Both the position numbers and the translations under genes were made by a program. This document shows positions 1 to 6,716 of a stretch of DNA of 11,034 nucleotides, piece by piece. Every line of letters starts with the position of its first letter. The first letter of the stretch is position 1. This DNA comes from Actinomycetes bacterium (lineage in GTDB: Bacteria > Actinomycetota > Actinomycetes > Actinomycetales > Dermatophilaceae). A model generated the notes under the pieces. It saw only the letters and a program-made list of their open reading frames with translations. It made no database searches and was not told the origin of the DNA. The stretch is from the NCBI GenBank assembly GCA_023451855.1, contig JAEXXY010000352.1:1-11034 (forward strand). The letters run 5' to 3'.

Positions 1-116
1 CGGCTGTCATAGCGAAGGGGAAACGCCCGGCTCCATTCCGAACCCGGAAGCTAAGCCCTTCAGCGCCGATGGTACTGCACTGGTGACGGTGTGGGAGAGT
101 AGGACGCAGCCGGACA
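1..116 (+). rRNA. rrf: 5S ribosomal RNA, 5' end cut by the window edge
   Basis: The stretch carries the hallmark conserved blocks of bacterial 5S rRNA: CATAGCG, GGGAAACGCCCGG, CATTCCGAACCCGGAAG, CTAAGCCC, CAGCGCCGATGGTACTGC and GGGAGAGTAGGACGC. Helix I can be closed by CGGCTG at 1-6 pairing with CAGCCG at 107-112, which fixes the 3' end at about 114-118. Only a few 5' bases, about three or four, lie outside the window. The sequence is very close to what I remember of Streptomyces and other actinobacterial 5S genes. As the usual last gene of an rrn operon, it implies 16S and 23S genes to the left. Confidence 0.96.
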
Positions 117-125
117 CACATTCAC

Positions 126-170
126 GAAAGAGGCCCGCCCGGGCAGCAATACCCGGGCCGGGCCTCTTTC
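126..170 (+). terminator. Hairpin terminator of the rRNA operon
   Basis: A long inverted repeat starts about ten bases after the 5S 3' end. The left arm at 126-143 (GAAAGAGGCCCGCCCGGG) pairs with the right arm at 152-170 (CCCGGGCCGGGCCTCTTTC), with one bulged base and the 8-nt loop CAGCAATA. The stem is about 18 bp and very GC-rich, with a CTTTC end that supplies a short T run. Position and strength fit the rrn operon terminator. It also insulates the downstream cupin gene from rRNA transcription. Confidence 0.9.
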
Positions 171-221
171 GCATACCCGGACCCTTTTCCGGAGTCCGCT
201 CGGGCCGCTCGGGGCGGGGCG

Positions 222-227
222 TAGGGT
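222..227 (+). promoter_or_regulatory. Putative -10 box of a leaderless promoter for the cupin-add operon
   Basis: TAGGGT matches the actinobacterial TANNNT -10 pattern. It is followed by only six bases (GGCCTC) before the GTG start at 234, so transcription would begin at or next to the start codon. There is no purine-rich Shine-Dalgarno sequence before the GTG, as expected for a leaderless message. No convincing -35 box is visible. The same layout occurs ahead of deoC and the PNP gene. Confidence 0.55.
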
Positions 228-233
228 GGCCTC

Positions 234-605
234 GTGCCTCATCTCATCCCCTCCCCGACCCGTATCCCCGTGCCCGGCGGCAAGGTCATCGACGAGCACG
301 TCGGTGCGGTCAACAGCCCCGACTCCGGTCTCGGTTCGGCCGTGTCCGTCGCCCACATGGTGGCGCCCGCCGACTGGTCCGAGCCGTTCCAGAGCCCCGA
401 GTTCGACGAGATCACCCTCGTCCTGCGCGGCCGGGTGCTCGTGGACCACGACGGCGGCCAGATCGCCGTCGATGCCGGCCAGAGCGTCGTGACGCGGGCC
501 GGCGAGCGGATCCGCTACTCCTGTGGTCCCGACGGTGCGGAGTACATCGCCGTGTGCCTTCCCGCTTTCAGCCCCGACACGGTCAACCGCGAGGACGAGC
601 AGTGA
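234..605 (+). CDS. Small cupin-fold protein lacking the usual metal ligands
   Basis: This 123-residue protein looks like a single-domain cupin. After an N-terminal segment with VPGGKVIDEHVG (13-24), cupin motif 1 is at about 50-67 (EPFQSPEFDEITLVLRGRV) and motif 2 at about 80-110 (DAGQSVVTRAGERIRYS). The motif-1 HxH histidines are replaced by Phe52 and Ser54, and the Glu by Asp58. The motif-2 histidine is replaced by Arg94. A classical bound metal is therefore unlikely, a trait shared with EutQ-like cupins. The GTG at 234 is chosen because it starts the conserved PHLIP/TRIP segment and sits directly after a -10 box. The stop overlaps the adenosine deaminase start (GTGA), so the two are co-translated. 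A ligand-sensing or small enzymatic role in nucleoside metabolism is inference; the substrate is unknown. Confidence 0.85.
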   Translation: MPHLIPSPTRIPVPGGKVIDEHVGAVNSPDSGLGSAVSVAHMVAPADWSEPFQSPEFDEITLVLRGRVLVDHDGGQIAVDAGQSVVTRAGERIRYSCGPDGAEYIAVCLPAFSPDTVNREDEQ

Positions 606-1801
606 ACGACGCCTCTGCCGACGGCGGTACCACGAGCTCAGCCGATCTCGTCGCAGACCTGCGCGCCGCTCCCAAGGTGCTGTTGCACGACCACCTCGAC
701 GGGGGTCTGCGCCCGCAGACGATCATCGACCTCGCCCCGGAGGTCGGCTACGACGAGCTCCCGGCCACCGAGGCCACGGCTTTGGGCACGTGGTTCCGCG
801 ACAGTGCGAACTCCGGCTCGCTGCCGCGCTACCTCGAGACGTTCGACCACACGCTGGCCGTCATGCAGACCGAGGAGGGGCTCTTCCGCGTCGCGAGCGA
901 GTGCGCCCAGGACCTCGCAGCCGACGGCGTCGTCTACGCGGAGAGCCGTTACGCGCCTGAGCAGCACCTGGGCCAGGGCCTGTCCCTCGAGGCCGTCGTC
1001 GAGGCCGTCAACGCCGGCTTCCGCGACGGCGAGGCCAAGGCCGGTGCGGCCGGACACCCGATCCGGGTCACCTCGCTGCTCACCGCCATGCGTCATGCGG
1101 CCAAGTCCACCGAGATCGCCGAGCTCGCTGTGCGCTACCGCGACCGCGGCGTCGCCGGCTTCGACATCGCCGGCGCGGAGGCGGGCTACCCGCCCACCCG
1201 GCACCTGGACGCCTTCGAGTACCTGCGCCGCGAGAACGCCCACTTCACGATCCACGCCGGCGAGGCCTTCGGGCTGCCCTCGATCTGGGAGGCCATCCAG
1301 TGGTGCGGCGCCGACCGGCTCGGCCACGGCGTGCGGATCGTCGATGACATCACCATCGACGACCGGCCGTTCGGCGACTGGCTCGAGGACCACCGGGACG
1401 ACCCCACGGCGCTCGTGCAGGTGGAGCTGAAGCGCGTGCGTCTAGGCCGACTCGCGGCGTACGTGCGCGACATGCGCATCCCGCTCGAGATGTGCCCGAG
1501 CAGCAACCTGCAGACCTCGGCGGCGCTGTCGATCCCGCTGCACCCGATCACGCTGCTCAAGCGTCTGCGCTTCCGCGTCACGCTCAACACCGACAACCGG
1601 CTCATGAGCGACACGTCGATGACCAAGGAGTCGACCCTGCTCGCCGAGCAGGCGGGGTGGACCCTGACCGACTTCCGGTGGGTCGCCATCAACGCCATGA
1701 AGTCGGCGTTCATCCCCTTCGACGAGCGCCTGGGGCTCATCAACGAAGTGATCAAGCCCGGCTACGCAGCCCTGGGCTACGTCGCGTCACCGATGGGTTG
1801 A
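602..1801 (+). CDS. add: Adenosine deaminase
   Basis: This 399-residue protein hydrolytically deaminates adenosine and deoxyadenosine to inosine and deoxyinosine in the cytoplasm. It shows the metal-dependent amidohydrolase set: LLHDHLDG (zinc His29 and His31), FTIHAGEAFG (zinc His218, proton-shuttle Glu221), DRLGHGV (catalytic His242), CPSSNLQT (298-305) and LNTDN (zinc Asp331). Two positions differ from mouse ADA. The substrate-contacting second Asp of NTDD is Asn332, and the GDE loop reads AGAEAG at 190-195. I recall both as common in actinobacterial ADAs. A stretch at about 250-285 between the catalytic His and the CPSSN motif is longer than in the mammalian enzyme. The GTG at 602 is chosen for the 4-base overlap with the cupin stop and the GAGGA ribosome site at 591-595. 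The same frame is open back to 83, but that part overlaps the 5S gene and its codons make no recognisable protein. It supplies inosine for the PNP encoded at 9113-9946. Confidence 0.95.
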   Translation: MNDASADGGTTSSADLVADLRAAPKVLLHDHLDGGLRPQTIIDLAPEVGYDELPATEATALGTWFRDSANSGSLPRYLETFDHTLAVMQTEEGLFRVASECAQDLAADGVVYAESRYAPEQHLGQGLSLEAVVEAVNAGFRDGEAKAGAAGHPIRVTSLLTAMRHAAKSTEIAELAVRYRDRGVAGFDIAGAEAGYPPTRHLDAFEYLRRENAHFTIHAGEAFGLPSIWEAIQWCGADRLGHGVRIVDDITIDDRPFGDWLEDHRDDPTALVQVELKRVRLGRLAAYVRDMRIPLEMCPSSNLQTSAALSIPLHPITLLKRLRFRVTLNTDNRLMSDTSMTKESTLLAEQAGWTLTDFRWVAINAMKSAFIPFDERLGLINEVIKPGYAALGYVASPMG

Positions 1802-1814
1802 CGCCGGTCGGTCA

Positions 1815-2513
1815 TCACGGCTGCGCGTCGAGCGCTGCGTCCACCGCGGCCTCGACGTGCAGCCGGGTCGTCGGGAACACCGGCACGGGGGAGTCCTGCT
1901 GCCCGACGAGCAGCTCGATCTCGGTGCAGCCGAGCACGATGCCCTCGGCGCCCGCTGCGACGAGCCGGCCGATCACCTGCCCGTAGGCGGCCCGGGACTC
2001 CTCGCGCACGACCCCGAGGCACAGCTCCTCGTAGATGACGCGGTGCACCTCGGCGCGGTCCTGCTGCTCGGGAACGAGGACGGTGAGCCCGTGCGAGGCG
2101 AGGCGGTCACGCAGGAACGGCTGCTCCATCGTGTAGGCCGTCGCGAGCAGCCCGACACGCCCGACGCCCGCCCGCCGCACGGCGTCGGCGGTGACGTCGC
2201 CGATGTGCAGCAGCGGCACCGACACCGCGGCCTGGATGGCGTCGGCGACGCGGTGCATCGTGTTGGTGCACAGCACGAGCAGCTCGGCGCCACCGCGCTC
2301 GAGGCCGGCAGCCGCGTCGGCGAGCAGGACTCCTGCGGCGTCCCAGTCGCCGGCCGCCTGGAGCCGTTCGACCTCGGCGAAGTCGACCGAGTGCAGCAGC
2401 AGCCGGGCAGAGGCGAGCCCACCGACGCGGTCGCGGACGGTCTCGTTGGCCAGTCGGTAGTACTCGGCCGTGGACTGCCAGCTCATCCCCCCGAGCAGGC
2501 CGACGAGCTTCAC
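1815..2513 (-). CDS. Aspartate/glutamate racemase family protein (YgeA-like amino-acid racemase)
   Basis: This 232-residue protein belongs to the two-cysteine, cofactor-independent racemase family. It opens with VKLVGLLGGMSWQST, matching the GGMSWEST start of E. coli YgeA. It carries the two catalytic-cysteine motifs LLVLCTNTMH (Cys82) and VLGCTEIELL (Cys196), which act as the two proton donors or acceptors in deprotonating the amino-acid alpha carbon. Both are intact, so activity is likely. The substrate (Asp, Glu, homoserine or a broader set) cannot be read from the sequence. The GTG at 2513 is chosen because the conserved GGMSW block follows immediately and because it overlaps the kinase stop as GTGA. 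A longer open frame to 2729 is an arginine-rich shadow of the kinase gene. It is last in the deoC operon and converges on add with a 13-bp gap. Its link to nucleoside catabolism is not obvious. Confidence 0.88.
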   Translation of the reverse strand: MKLVGLLGGMSWQSTAEYYRLANETVRDRVGGLASARLLLHSVDFAEVERLQAAGDWDAAGVLLADAAAGLERGGAELLVLCTNTMHRVADAIQAAVSVPLLHIGDVTADAVRRAGVGRVGLLATAYTMEQPFLRDRLASHGLTVLVPEQQDRAEVHRVIYEELCLGVVREESRAAYGQVIGRLVAAGAEGIVLGCTEIELLVGQQDSPVPVFPTTRLHVEAAVDAALDAQP

Positions 2514-3166
2514 GCGAGACCTGCCCGGACCAGGTGGGTCACCTCGGCCTCGGCCTCGTGCGGGGTGACGCACCGTGCCCCGAGCGCCTGGGCCTCGGCG
2601 ACCACGTGCGGCTCGTCCCGCAGCAGGGCGACGCCTCGTCGCACCAGGATGTGCGGCGGCTTGCGACGCTCGGCGAGGTCGCGCAGGAAGCGCCGTAACG
2701 CCGTGACGTAGCGGTTCTGTCGCACGCACAGAGCGTCGGCGAGCAGGCCCATCTCACGCAGCGGCGCGACGAGGCGCGCCGCGAACAGCCCCTCGGCGAG
2801 GACGTAGTCCTCGGGCCCGGCGTCGACGGCGTGGCGACCGGTGACGGCCGAGGCGCCGATGTCGTACACCGGCACCTCGACGTGCCCGACGTCGATGAGC
2901 GCGCGCAGGGCCTCGACGGCCGCGTCGGCGTCCCACGAGTCGATGTGGTCCCAGTCCGGGATGCCGAGCGGGGAGCGTGGCAGGCGCGGGTCGTCGTGCT
3001 CGCGGTAGAAGTCGTCGAGCCGCACGACGGGCCAGCCGTGTGCGGCGCTGAGGCGCTCGGACAGCCGGCTCTTGCCCGCACCACTGGGACCGGTCACGAG
3101 GATGACGCGGCGACGCCGCGGGGAGGAGGTCCCCGCGGCGTCGGTCGTGCTGCTCGTGTCGTCCAT
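2510..3166 (-). CDS. Uridine-kinase-like P-loop kinase
   Basis: The 218-residue protein has a Ser/Thr/Ala-rich N-terminus and four arginines, then VILVTGPSGAGKS with the Walker A motif at 26-33. RLDDFYREHDDP (49-60) corresponds to the substrate-binding DDFY region of uridine kinases. It is followed by PDWDHIDSWD (70-79), PVYDIG (99-104), the strand YVLAEGLFA (121-129) and an arginine-rich lid (RYVTALRRFLRDLAERRKPP, 152-171). This fits the Udk/phosphoribulokinase-like family, phosphorylating a nucleoside or related small hydroxyl substrate with ATP. The ATG at 3166 is taken as start. A GTG at 3187, only 7 bases after the ALDH-like stop, would add seven residues and is a real alternative; neither has a good Shine-Dalgarno. 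Its stop overlaps the racemase start. It is usually annotated uridine kinase, but true specificity is unproven and an unusual sugar or nucleoside is possible. Confidence 0.85.
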   Translation of the reverse strand: MDDTSSTTDAAGTSSPRRRRVILVTGPSGAGKSRLSERLSAAHGWPVVRLDDFYREHDDPRLPRSPLGIPDWDHIDSWDADAAVEALRALIDVGHVEVPVYDIGASAVTGRHAVDAGPEDYVLAEGLFAARLVAPLREMGLLADALCVRQNRYVTALRRFLRDLAERRKPPHILVRRGVALLRDEPHVVAEAQALGARCVTPHEAEAEVTHLVRAGLA

Positions 3167-3194
3167 GGCGTCGGCGGCGCGCGTCACCGCTGAC

Positions 3195-4082
3195 TCACAG
3201 GCCCTTGGGGTGCCAGACGGTCTTGGTCTCGAGGAAGGCGCGGATGCGGGACAGGCCCGGCTCGGCGGACCAGTCGGGCTCGACCGGCTGGCCGTCGGCG
3301 AGGGCGGGTCGGTAGACGCGCTTGAGGTTGCCGGCGGCCTCGGCCTCCAGCGCGGCCCAGTCGACGCCGTCGGCGCCGGCGACACCGGTGAGGTCGATGG
3401 CGTTGACGTCGCGGTGTGCGGCGAGCCACGAGGCGACCTCGCCCGTGCGGGCCGTGATGATGTTGACGACGCCGCCGGGCACGTCGGACGTGGCGAGGAC
3501 CTCGCCGAGCGTCACCGCGGGCAGCGGCCGGTCGGCCGAGGTCAGGACGACCGCGGTGTTGCCCGACGCGATGACCGGGGCGATGACGGACACGAGTCCG
3601 AGGAGTGAGGAGGCTTGCGGCGCAAGGATGCCCACGACGCCGGTGGGCTCGGGGGCCGACACGTTGAAGTACGGTCCGGCGACCGGGTTGAGGTTGCCGA
3701 GCACCTGGGCGATCTTGTCGGTCCACCCGGCGTACCAGACGACCCGGTCGATCGCGGCGTCGACCGCCGCACCGGCGGCCCGGACCGAGAGACCCTCGCT
3801 GAGGGCCACCTCGTCGACGAACTGTGCGCGCCGGCCCTCGAGGACCTCGGCGACGCGGTAGAGAACCTGGCCGCGGTTGTAGGCCGTGGCACCTGCCCAG
3901 CCGGGCAGGGCGGAGCGCGCCGCGACGACGGCGTCACGCAGGTCCTTGCGCGAGCCCATCGAGGCGTTCGCCAGGAACTCGCCCTTGGCCGAGACGACCT
4001 CGTAGGAGCGGCCGGACTCGCTGCGGGGGAACTTGCCGCCGATGTAGAGCTTGTAGGTCTTGCGCACGTCGAGGCGGCTCAT
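3195..4082 (-). CDS. ALDH-like protein without catalytic domain (possible ALDH16 C-terminal-domain homologue)
   Basis: This 295-residue protein aligns by eye with only the coenzyme-binding part of aldehyde dehydrogenases. An N-terminal strand pair (YKLYIGGKFPRSESGRSYEV, 10-29) is followed by helices ending in DRVVWYAGW (112-120). GVVGILAPQASSLLG (148-162) stands where active enzymes have PWNFPLL. GNTAVVLTSAD (174-184) has no counterpart of the NAD-binding lysine, and PGGVVNIITAR (202-212) and VNAIDLTGV (226-234) follow. It then ends with a short tail, FLETKTVWHPKGL (283-295). There is no LELGGK glutamate, no catalytic-cysteine loop and no EIFGPV block, and the natural stop shows no sign of a frameshift remnant. 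It starts with ATG overlapping the stop of the true ALDH as ATGA. Together the two total 785 residues, close to ALDH16. A structural or regulatory subunit of the upstream ALDH is the best inference; a decaying duplicate is the alternative. Confidence 0.87.
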   Translation of the reverse strand: MSRLDVRKTYKLYIGGKFPRSESGRSYEVVSAKGEFLANASMGSRKDLRDAVVAARSALPGWAGATAYNRGQVLYRVAEVLEGRRAQFVDEVALSEGLSVRAAGAAVDAAIDRVVWYAGWTDKIAQVLGNLNPVAGPYFNVSAPEPTGVVGILAPQASSLLGLVSVIAPVIASGNTAVVLTSADRPLPAVTLGEVLATSDVPGGVVNIITARTGEVASWLAAHRDVNAIDLTGVAGADGVDWAALEAEAAGNLKRVYRPALADGQPVEPDWSAEPGLSRIRAFLETKTVWHPKGL

Positions 4083-5551
4083 CGAGTGGATCCCGTCAGG
4101 TTCGAAGGGGCGGTGGTGACGTAGGCCTCGAGGCCGTGGCGGCCGCCCTCGCGGCCGTAGCCGGACTCCTTGTACCCGCCGAACGGCGAGCTCGGGTCGA
4201 AGCGGTTGAACGTGTTGGCCCAGACGACGCCGGCCTTGAGCTGGTCGGCCATCCAGAGGATGCGCGAGCCCTTCTCGGTCCAGACGCCGGCGGACAGGCC
4301 GTACGCCGTGTTGTTCGCCTTCGCGACCGCCTCCTGGGGGGTGCGGAAGGTGAGCACGGTCAGGACGGGCCCGAAGATCTCCTCCGTGGCGACCCGGTGG
4401 CTCTGGGAGACGCCGGTCAGCAGCGTCGGCGGGAACCAGAATCCCTTGCCCGGCAGCGTGCACGCCGGGCTCCAGCGCTCGGCCCCCTCGGCGACGCCCG
4501 CGTCGACGAGCGTCGTGATGCGGTCCAGCTGCTCCCGGGAGTTGATCGCGCCGAGGTCGCTGTTCTTGTCCATCGGGTCGCCGACGCGCAGCGTCTGCAG
4601 GCGTCGCTTGAGCTTGGCGATGACCTGGTCGTGGACGTTCTCCTGCACGAGCAGGCGCGAACCGGCGCAGCACACCTGGCCCTGGTTGAAGAAGATGCCG
4701 CCGACGATGCCCTCGACGGCCTGGTCGATCGGGGCGTCGTCGAAGATGATGTTGGCGGCCTTGCCGCCGAGCTCGAGCGTCGCCTTCTTGCTCGTCCCGG
4801 CGATGGACCGGGCGATGATCTTGCCGACCTCGGTGGAGCCGGTGAAGGCGATCTTGTCGACGTCGGGGTGCTCGACGAGGGCCTGGCCGGTGCGGCCGTC
4901 GCCGGTGACGATGTTGACGACGCCCGCGGGGAGCCCGGCCTGCTGGCAGACCTCGGCGAAGAGGAGGGCGCTCAGCGGCGTGGTCTCGGCCGGCTTGAGC
5001 ACGACGGTGTTGCCCGTGGCGAGCGCCGGCGCGACCTTCCAGGCGAGCATGAGCAGCGGGAAGTTCCACGGGATGACCTGCCCGACCACGCCGTGCGGTC
5101 GGGGCGCGTCGGAGCCCGGGACGGTGAGGCCTGCGTACTCCAGCTTGTCGGCCCAGCCGGCGTGGTAGAAGAAGTGCGCCGCCGCCGTGGGCACGTCGAA
5201 GTCGCGGGTCTCCTTGATCGGCTTGCCGTTGTCGAGGGTCTCGAGGACGGCGAACTCGCGGGCGCGCTCCTGCAGGAGGCGCGCGATGCGGAACAGGTAC
5301 TTGCCGCGCTCGGCGCCGGACAGGCGCCCCCATTCGCCCTCGTAGGCGCGACGGGCGGCCGCGACCGCCTTGTCGACGTCCTTGGGACCGGCCTGGCTGA
5401 CCTCGGCGAGGACCGACTCGTCGGCGGGGTTGATGGTGGGGAAGGTCGCCTTGGGGCGGGTGAAGGCGCCGTCGATGAAGAGGCCGTAGGACTTCTCGAT
5501 GGTGACGATGGCGCGCGACTCGGGCGCGGGGGCGTACTCGAAGGTGGGCAT
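4079..5551 (-). CDS. NAD(P)+-dependent aldehyde dehydrogenase
   Basis: This 490-residue protein has the normal ALDH length and a full catalytic set. PWNFPLLM is at 161-168 (Asn163 in the oxyanion hole), with the coenzyme lysine at Lys186 in LKPAE. FTGSTEVG is at 236-243, LELGGK at 259-264 (general base Glu260), and FFNQGQVCCAG at 287-297 has nucleophile Cys294. EIFGPV is at 391-396 (Glu391 and Phe393 hold the nicotinamide ribose) and PFGGYKESGYGRE at 456-468. It would oxidise an aldehyde to the acid in the cytoplasm. Because it follows deoC by 15 bases, with GAGGA at 5564-5560 as ribosome site, acetaldehyde from deoxyribose-5-phosphate cleavage is the likely substrate. It is translationally coupled to the catalytically empty ALDH-like gene downstream. 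I infer acetaldehyde from context; specificity cannot be read from the residues. Confidence 0.95.
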   Translation of the reverse strand: MPTFEYAPAPESRAIVTIEKSYGLFIDGAFTRPKATFPTINPADESVLAEVSQAGPKDVDKAVAAARRAYEGEWGRLSGAERGKYLFRIARLLQERAREFAVLETLDNGKPIKETRDFDVPTAAAHFFYHAGWADKLEYAGLTVPGSDAPRPHGVVGQVIPWNFPLLMLAWKVAPALATGNTVVLKPAETTPLSALLFAEVCQQAGLPAGVVNIVTGDGRTGQALVEHPDVDKIAFTGSTEVGKIIARSIAGTSKKATLELGGKAANIIFDDAPIDQAVEGIVGGIFFNQGQVCCAGSRLLVQENVHDQVIAKLKRRLQTLRVGDPMDKNSDLGAINSREQLDRITTLVDAGVAEGAERWSPACTLPGKGFWFPPTLLTGVSQSHRVATEEIFGPVLTVLTFRTPQEAVAKANNTAYGLSAGVWTEKGSRILWMADQLKAGVVWANTFNRFDPSSPFGGYKESGYGREGGRHGLEAYVTTAPSNLTGSTR

Positions 5552-5566
5552 CAGTGGGGTCCTCGG

Positions 5567-6553
5567 TCAGTCGATCGTCACGTAGTCGGCACCGGAGTAG
5601 GCCCCGGTCGCGAGCTTCTGCCGCTGCAGCAGGAGGTCGTTGAGCAGGCTGGAGGCCCCGAAGCGGAACCACTCCGGGGTCATCCAGTCATCGCCGGCGA
5701 TCTCGCTGACCATGACGAGGTACTTGATGGCGTCCTTCGTCGTCTTGATGCCGCCCGCGGGCTTGACGCCGACCTGCACGCCGGTGGCCTCACGCCAGTC
5801 GCGGACGGCCTCGAGCATGATGAGCGTGACCGGCAGCGTGGCGGCCGGCTGCACCTTGCCGGTGGAGGTCTTGATGAAGTCGCCACCGGCGAGCATCGAC
5901 AGGTAGGAGGCGCGGCGGACGTTGTCGTAGGTGACGAGCTCGCCGGTCTCCATGATGACCTTGAGGTGTGCGGCGCCGCAGGCCTGCTTGACCTCGGCGA
6001 TCTGGTTGAACACCGTGAGGTAGTCGCCCGAGAGGAACGCGCCGCGGTCGATGACCATGTCGATCTCGTCGGCCCCGGCGCGCACGGCGTCACGGGTGTC
6101 GGCGAGCTTGACCGGCATGCTCGCCCGGCCGGACGGGAAGGCCGTGGCAACCGCGGCGACGTGGATGCCGCTGTCGCCGAGGGCCGCCTTGGCGGTCTCG
6201 ACCATGTCGCCGTAGACGCAGATCGCGGCCGGACGCGGCGTCGTGGGGTCGAGCGGGTCGGGGACGAGGGCCTTGGCGCACAGCGAGCGCACCTTGCCGA
6301 CCGTGTCGGCCCCCTCGAGCGTCGTCAGGTCGATCATCCCGATCGCCGTGTCGATGGCCCAGGCCTTGCTCGTCGTCTTGATCGAGCGGGTGGCGAGCCC
6401 GGCGGCCCGCGCCTCGCAGCCGACCTGGTCGACGCCGGGGAGCCCGTGCAGCCATGAGGTGAGCGCGTTGTTGGTCAGGCGCGACACGCCCAGGACGTCC
6501 CGCGCCTGTGCGGTGAGCTCCTGCGCCGTGCGCGTCGTCGTGCTAACAGTCAC
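5567..6553 (-). CDS. deoC: Deoxyribose-phosphate aldolase
   Basis: This 328-residue class I aldolase reversibly cleaves 2-deoxyribose-5-phosphate to glyceraldehyde-3-phosphate and acetaldehyde. Its active-site blocks are all present: GADEIDMVIDRG (160-171, catalytic Asp165), DFIKTSTGKV (225-234, Schiff-base Lys228 and Lys233) and VGVKPAGGIKT (261-271, proton-relay Lys264). The enzyme is about 70 residues longer than E. coli DeoC, with an extra N-terminal region (VSRLTNNALTSWLHGLPGVD) and a YVTID C-terminus, as in the longer DERA group that includes animal enzymes. It begins with GTG directly behind a -10-like box and has no Shine-Dalgarno, so it is probably leaderless. It is the first gene of the five-gene operon deoC-ALDH-ALDH-like-kinase-racemase. 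Its substrate would come from the PNP and mutase genes further right. Confidence 0.96.
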   Translation of the reverse strand: MTVSTTTRTAQELTAQARDVLGVSRLTNNALTSWLHGLPGVDQVGCEARAAGLATRSIKTTSKAWAIDTAIGMIDLTTLEGADTVGKVRSLCAKALVPDPLDPTTPRPAAICVYGDMVETAKAALGDSGIHVAAVATAFPSGRASMPVKLADTRDAVRAGADEIDMVIDRGAFLSGDYLTVFNQIAEVKQACGAAHLKVIMETGELVTYDNVRRASYLSMLAGGDFIKTSTGKVQPAATLPVTLIMLEAVRDWREATGVQVGVKPAGGIKTTKDAIKYLVMVSEIAGDDWMTPEWFRFGASSLLNDLLLQRQKLATGAYSGADYVTID

Positions 6554-6559
6554 CCGCCG

Positions 6560-6565
6560 AGTCTA
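6560..6565 (-). promoter_or_regulatory. Putative -10 box of a leaderless promoter for the deoC operon
   Basis: Read on the minus strand, TAGACT (6565 to 6560) fits the TANNNT consensus. It is followed by six bases (CGGCGG) and then the GTG of deoC at 6553, which would place the transcription start at the initiation codon. No Shine-Dalgarno is present, and no clear -35 is seen about 17 bases upstream. The 163-bp region 6554-6716 between deoC and the divergent membrane-protein gene also holds a small CTCAC/GTGAG inverted repeat at 6617-6634. I saw no convincing promoter for the plus-strand gene there. Confidence 0.55.
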
Positions 6566-6705
6566 TCCACGATCCGAGACGCCACCGAACGCGTCGGCGC
6601 AGCCCGACGGTGCCCGCTCACGGGCGCGCGTGAGAGAGTCTGGCGATGGCGTGCGGACCCGTACCGGGCGTCTCGTGCGGCCGGTGGGACCGGTCGCAGC
6701 AGAAC

Positions 6706-6712
6706 GAGGAGG
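6706..6712 (+). promoter_or_regulatory. Shine-Dalgarno sequence deciding the start of the PH-domain gene
   Basis: GAGGAGG lies four bases before the GTG at 6717. It is the strongest ribosome-binding site in the window and settles the start in a frame that is open far upstream, to 6243. It contrasts with the deoC, PNP and cupin genes, which have none. Confidence 0.75.
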
Positions 6713-6716
6713 ACAC

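Noticed and set aside
60..449. 129-codon minus-strand frame over the 5S gene and cupin
   Set aside because: It covers an RNA gene and its terminator and has no recognisable features.
83..601. N-terminal extension of the adenosine deaminase frame back to 83
   Set aside because: It would overlap the 5S rRNA, the terminator and the cupin gene, and its sequence is Arg/Pro-rich without homology. The GTG at 602 has a ribosome site and stop-start coupling.
3195..4082. Treating the short ALDH-like gene as a frameshifted pseudogene
   Set aside because: The frame is clean with a natural start and stop, and the C-terminal tail is not cut from the middle of an ALDH catalytic domain. No catalytic-domain remnants are seen in other frames downstream, where the kinase begins at once.
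4083..5672. N-terminal extension of the ALDH-like frame up to 5672
   Set aside because: The frame is open but is a shadow of the full-length ALDH. The ATG at 4082, with ATGA overlap, begins the recognisable protein.
3824..6457. An 877-codon open frame on the plus strand, antisense to the ALDH genes and deoC
   Set aside because: Its product is dominated by Arg, Gly, Asp, Val and Leu with no recognisable domain. It mirrors the codon bias of the well-supported minus-strand genes, as expected for opposite-strand shadows in GC-rich DNA.
6617..6634. CTCAC/GTGAG inverted repeat with an 8-base loop in the deoC/PH-domain intergenic region, considered as an operator
   Set aside because: Only five pairs in GC-rich DNA, not repeated at the other nucleoside promoters in the window; too weak to call.
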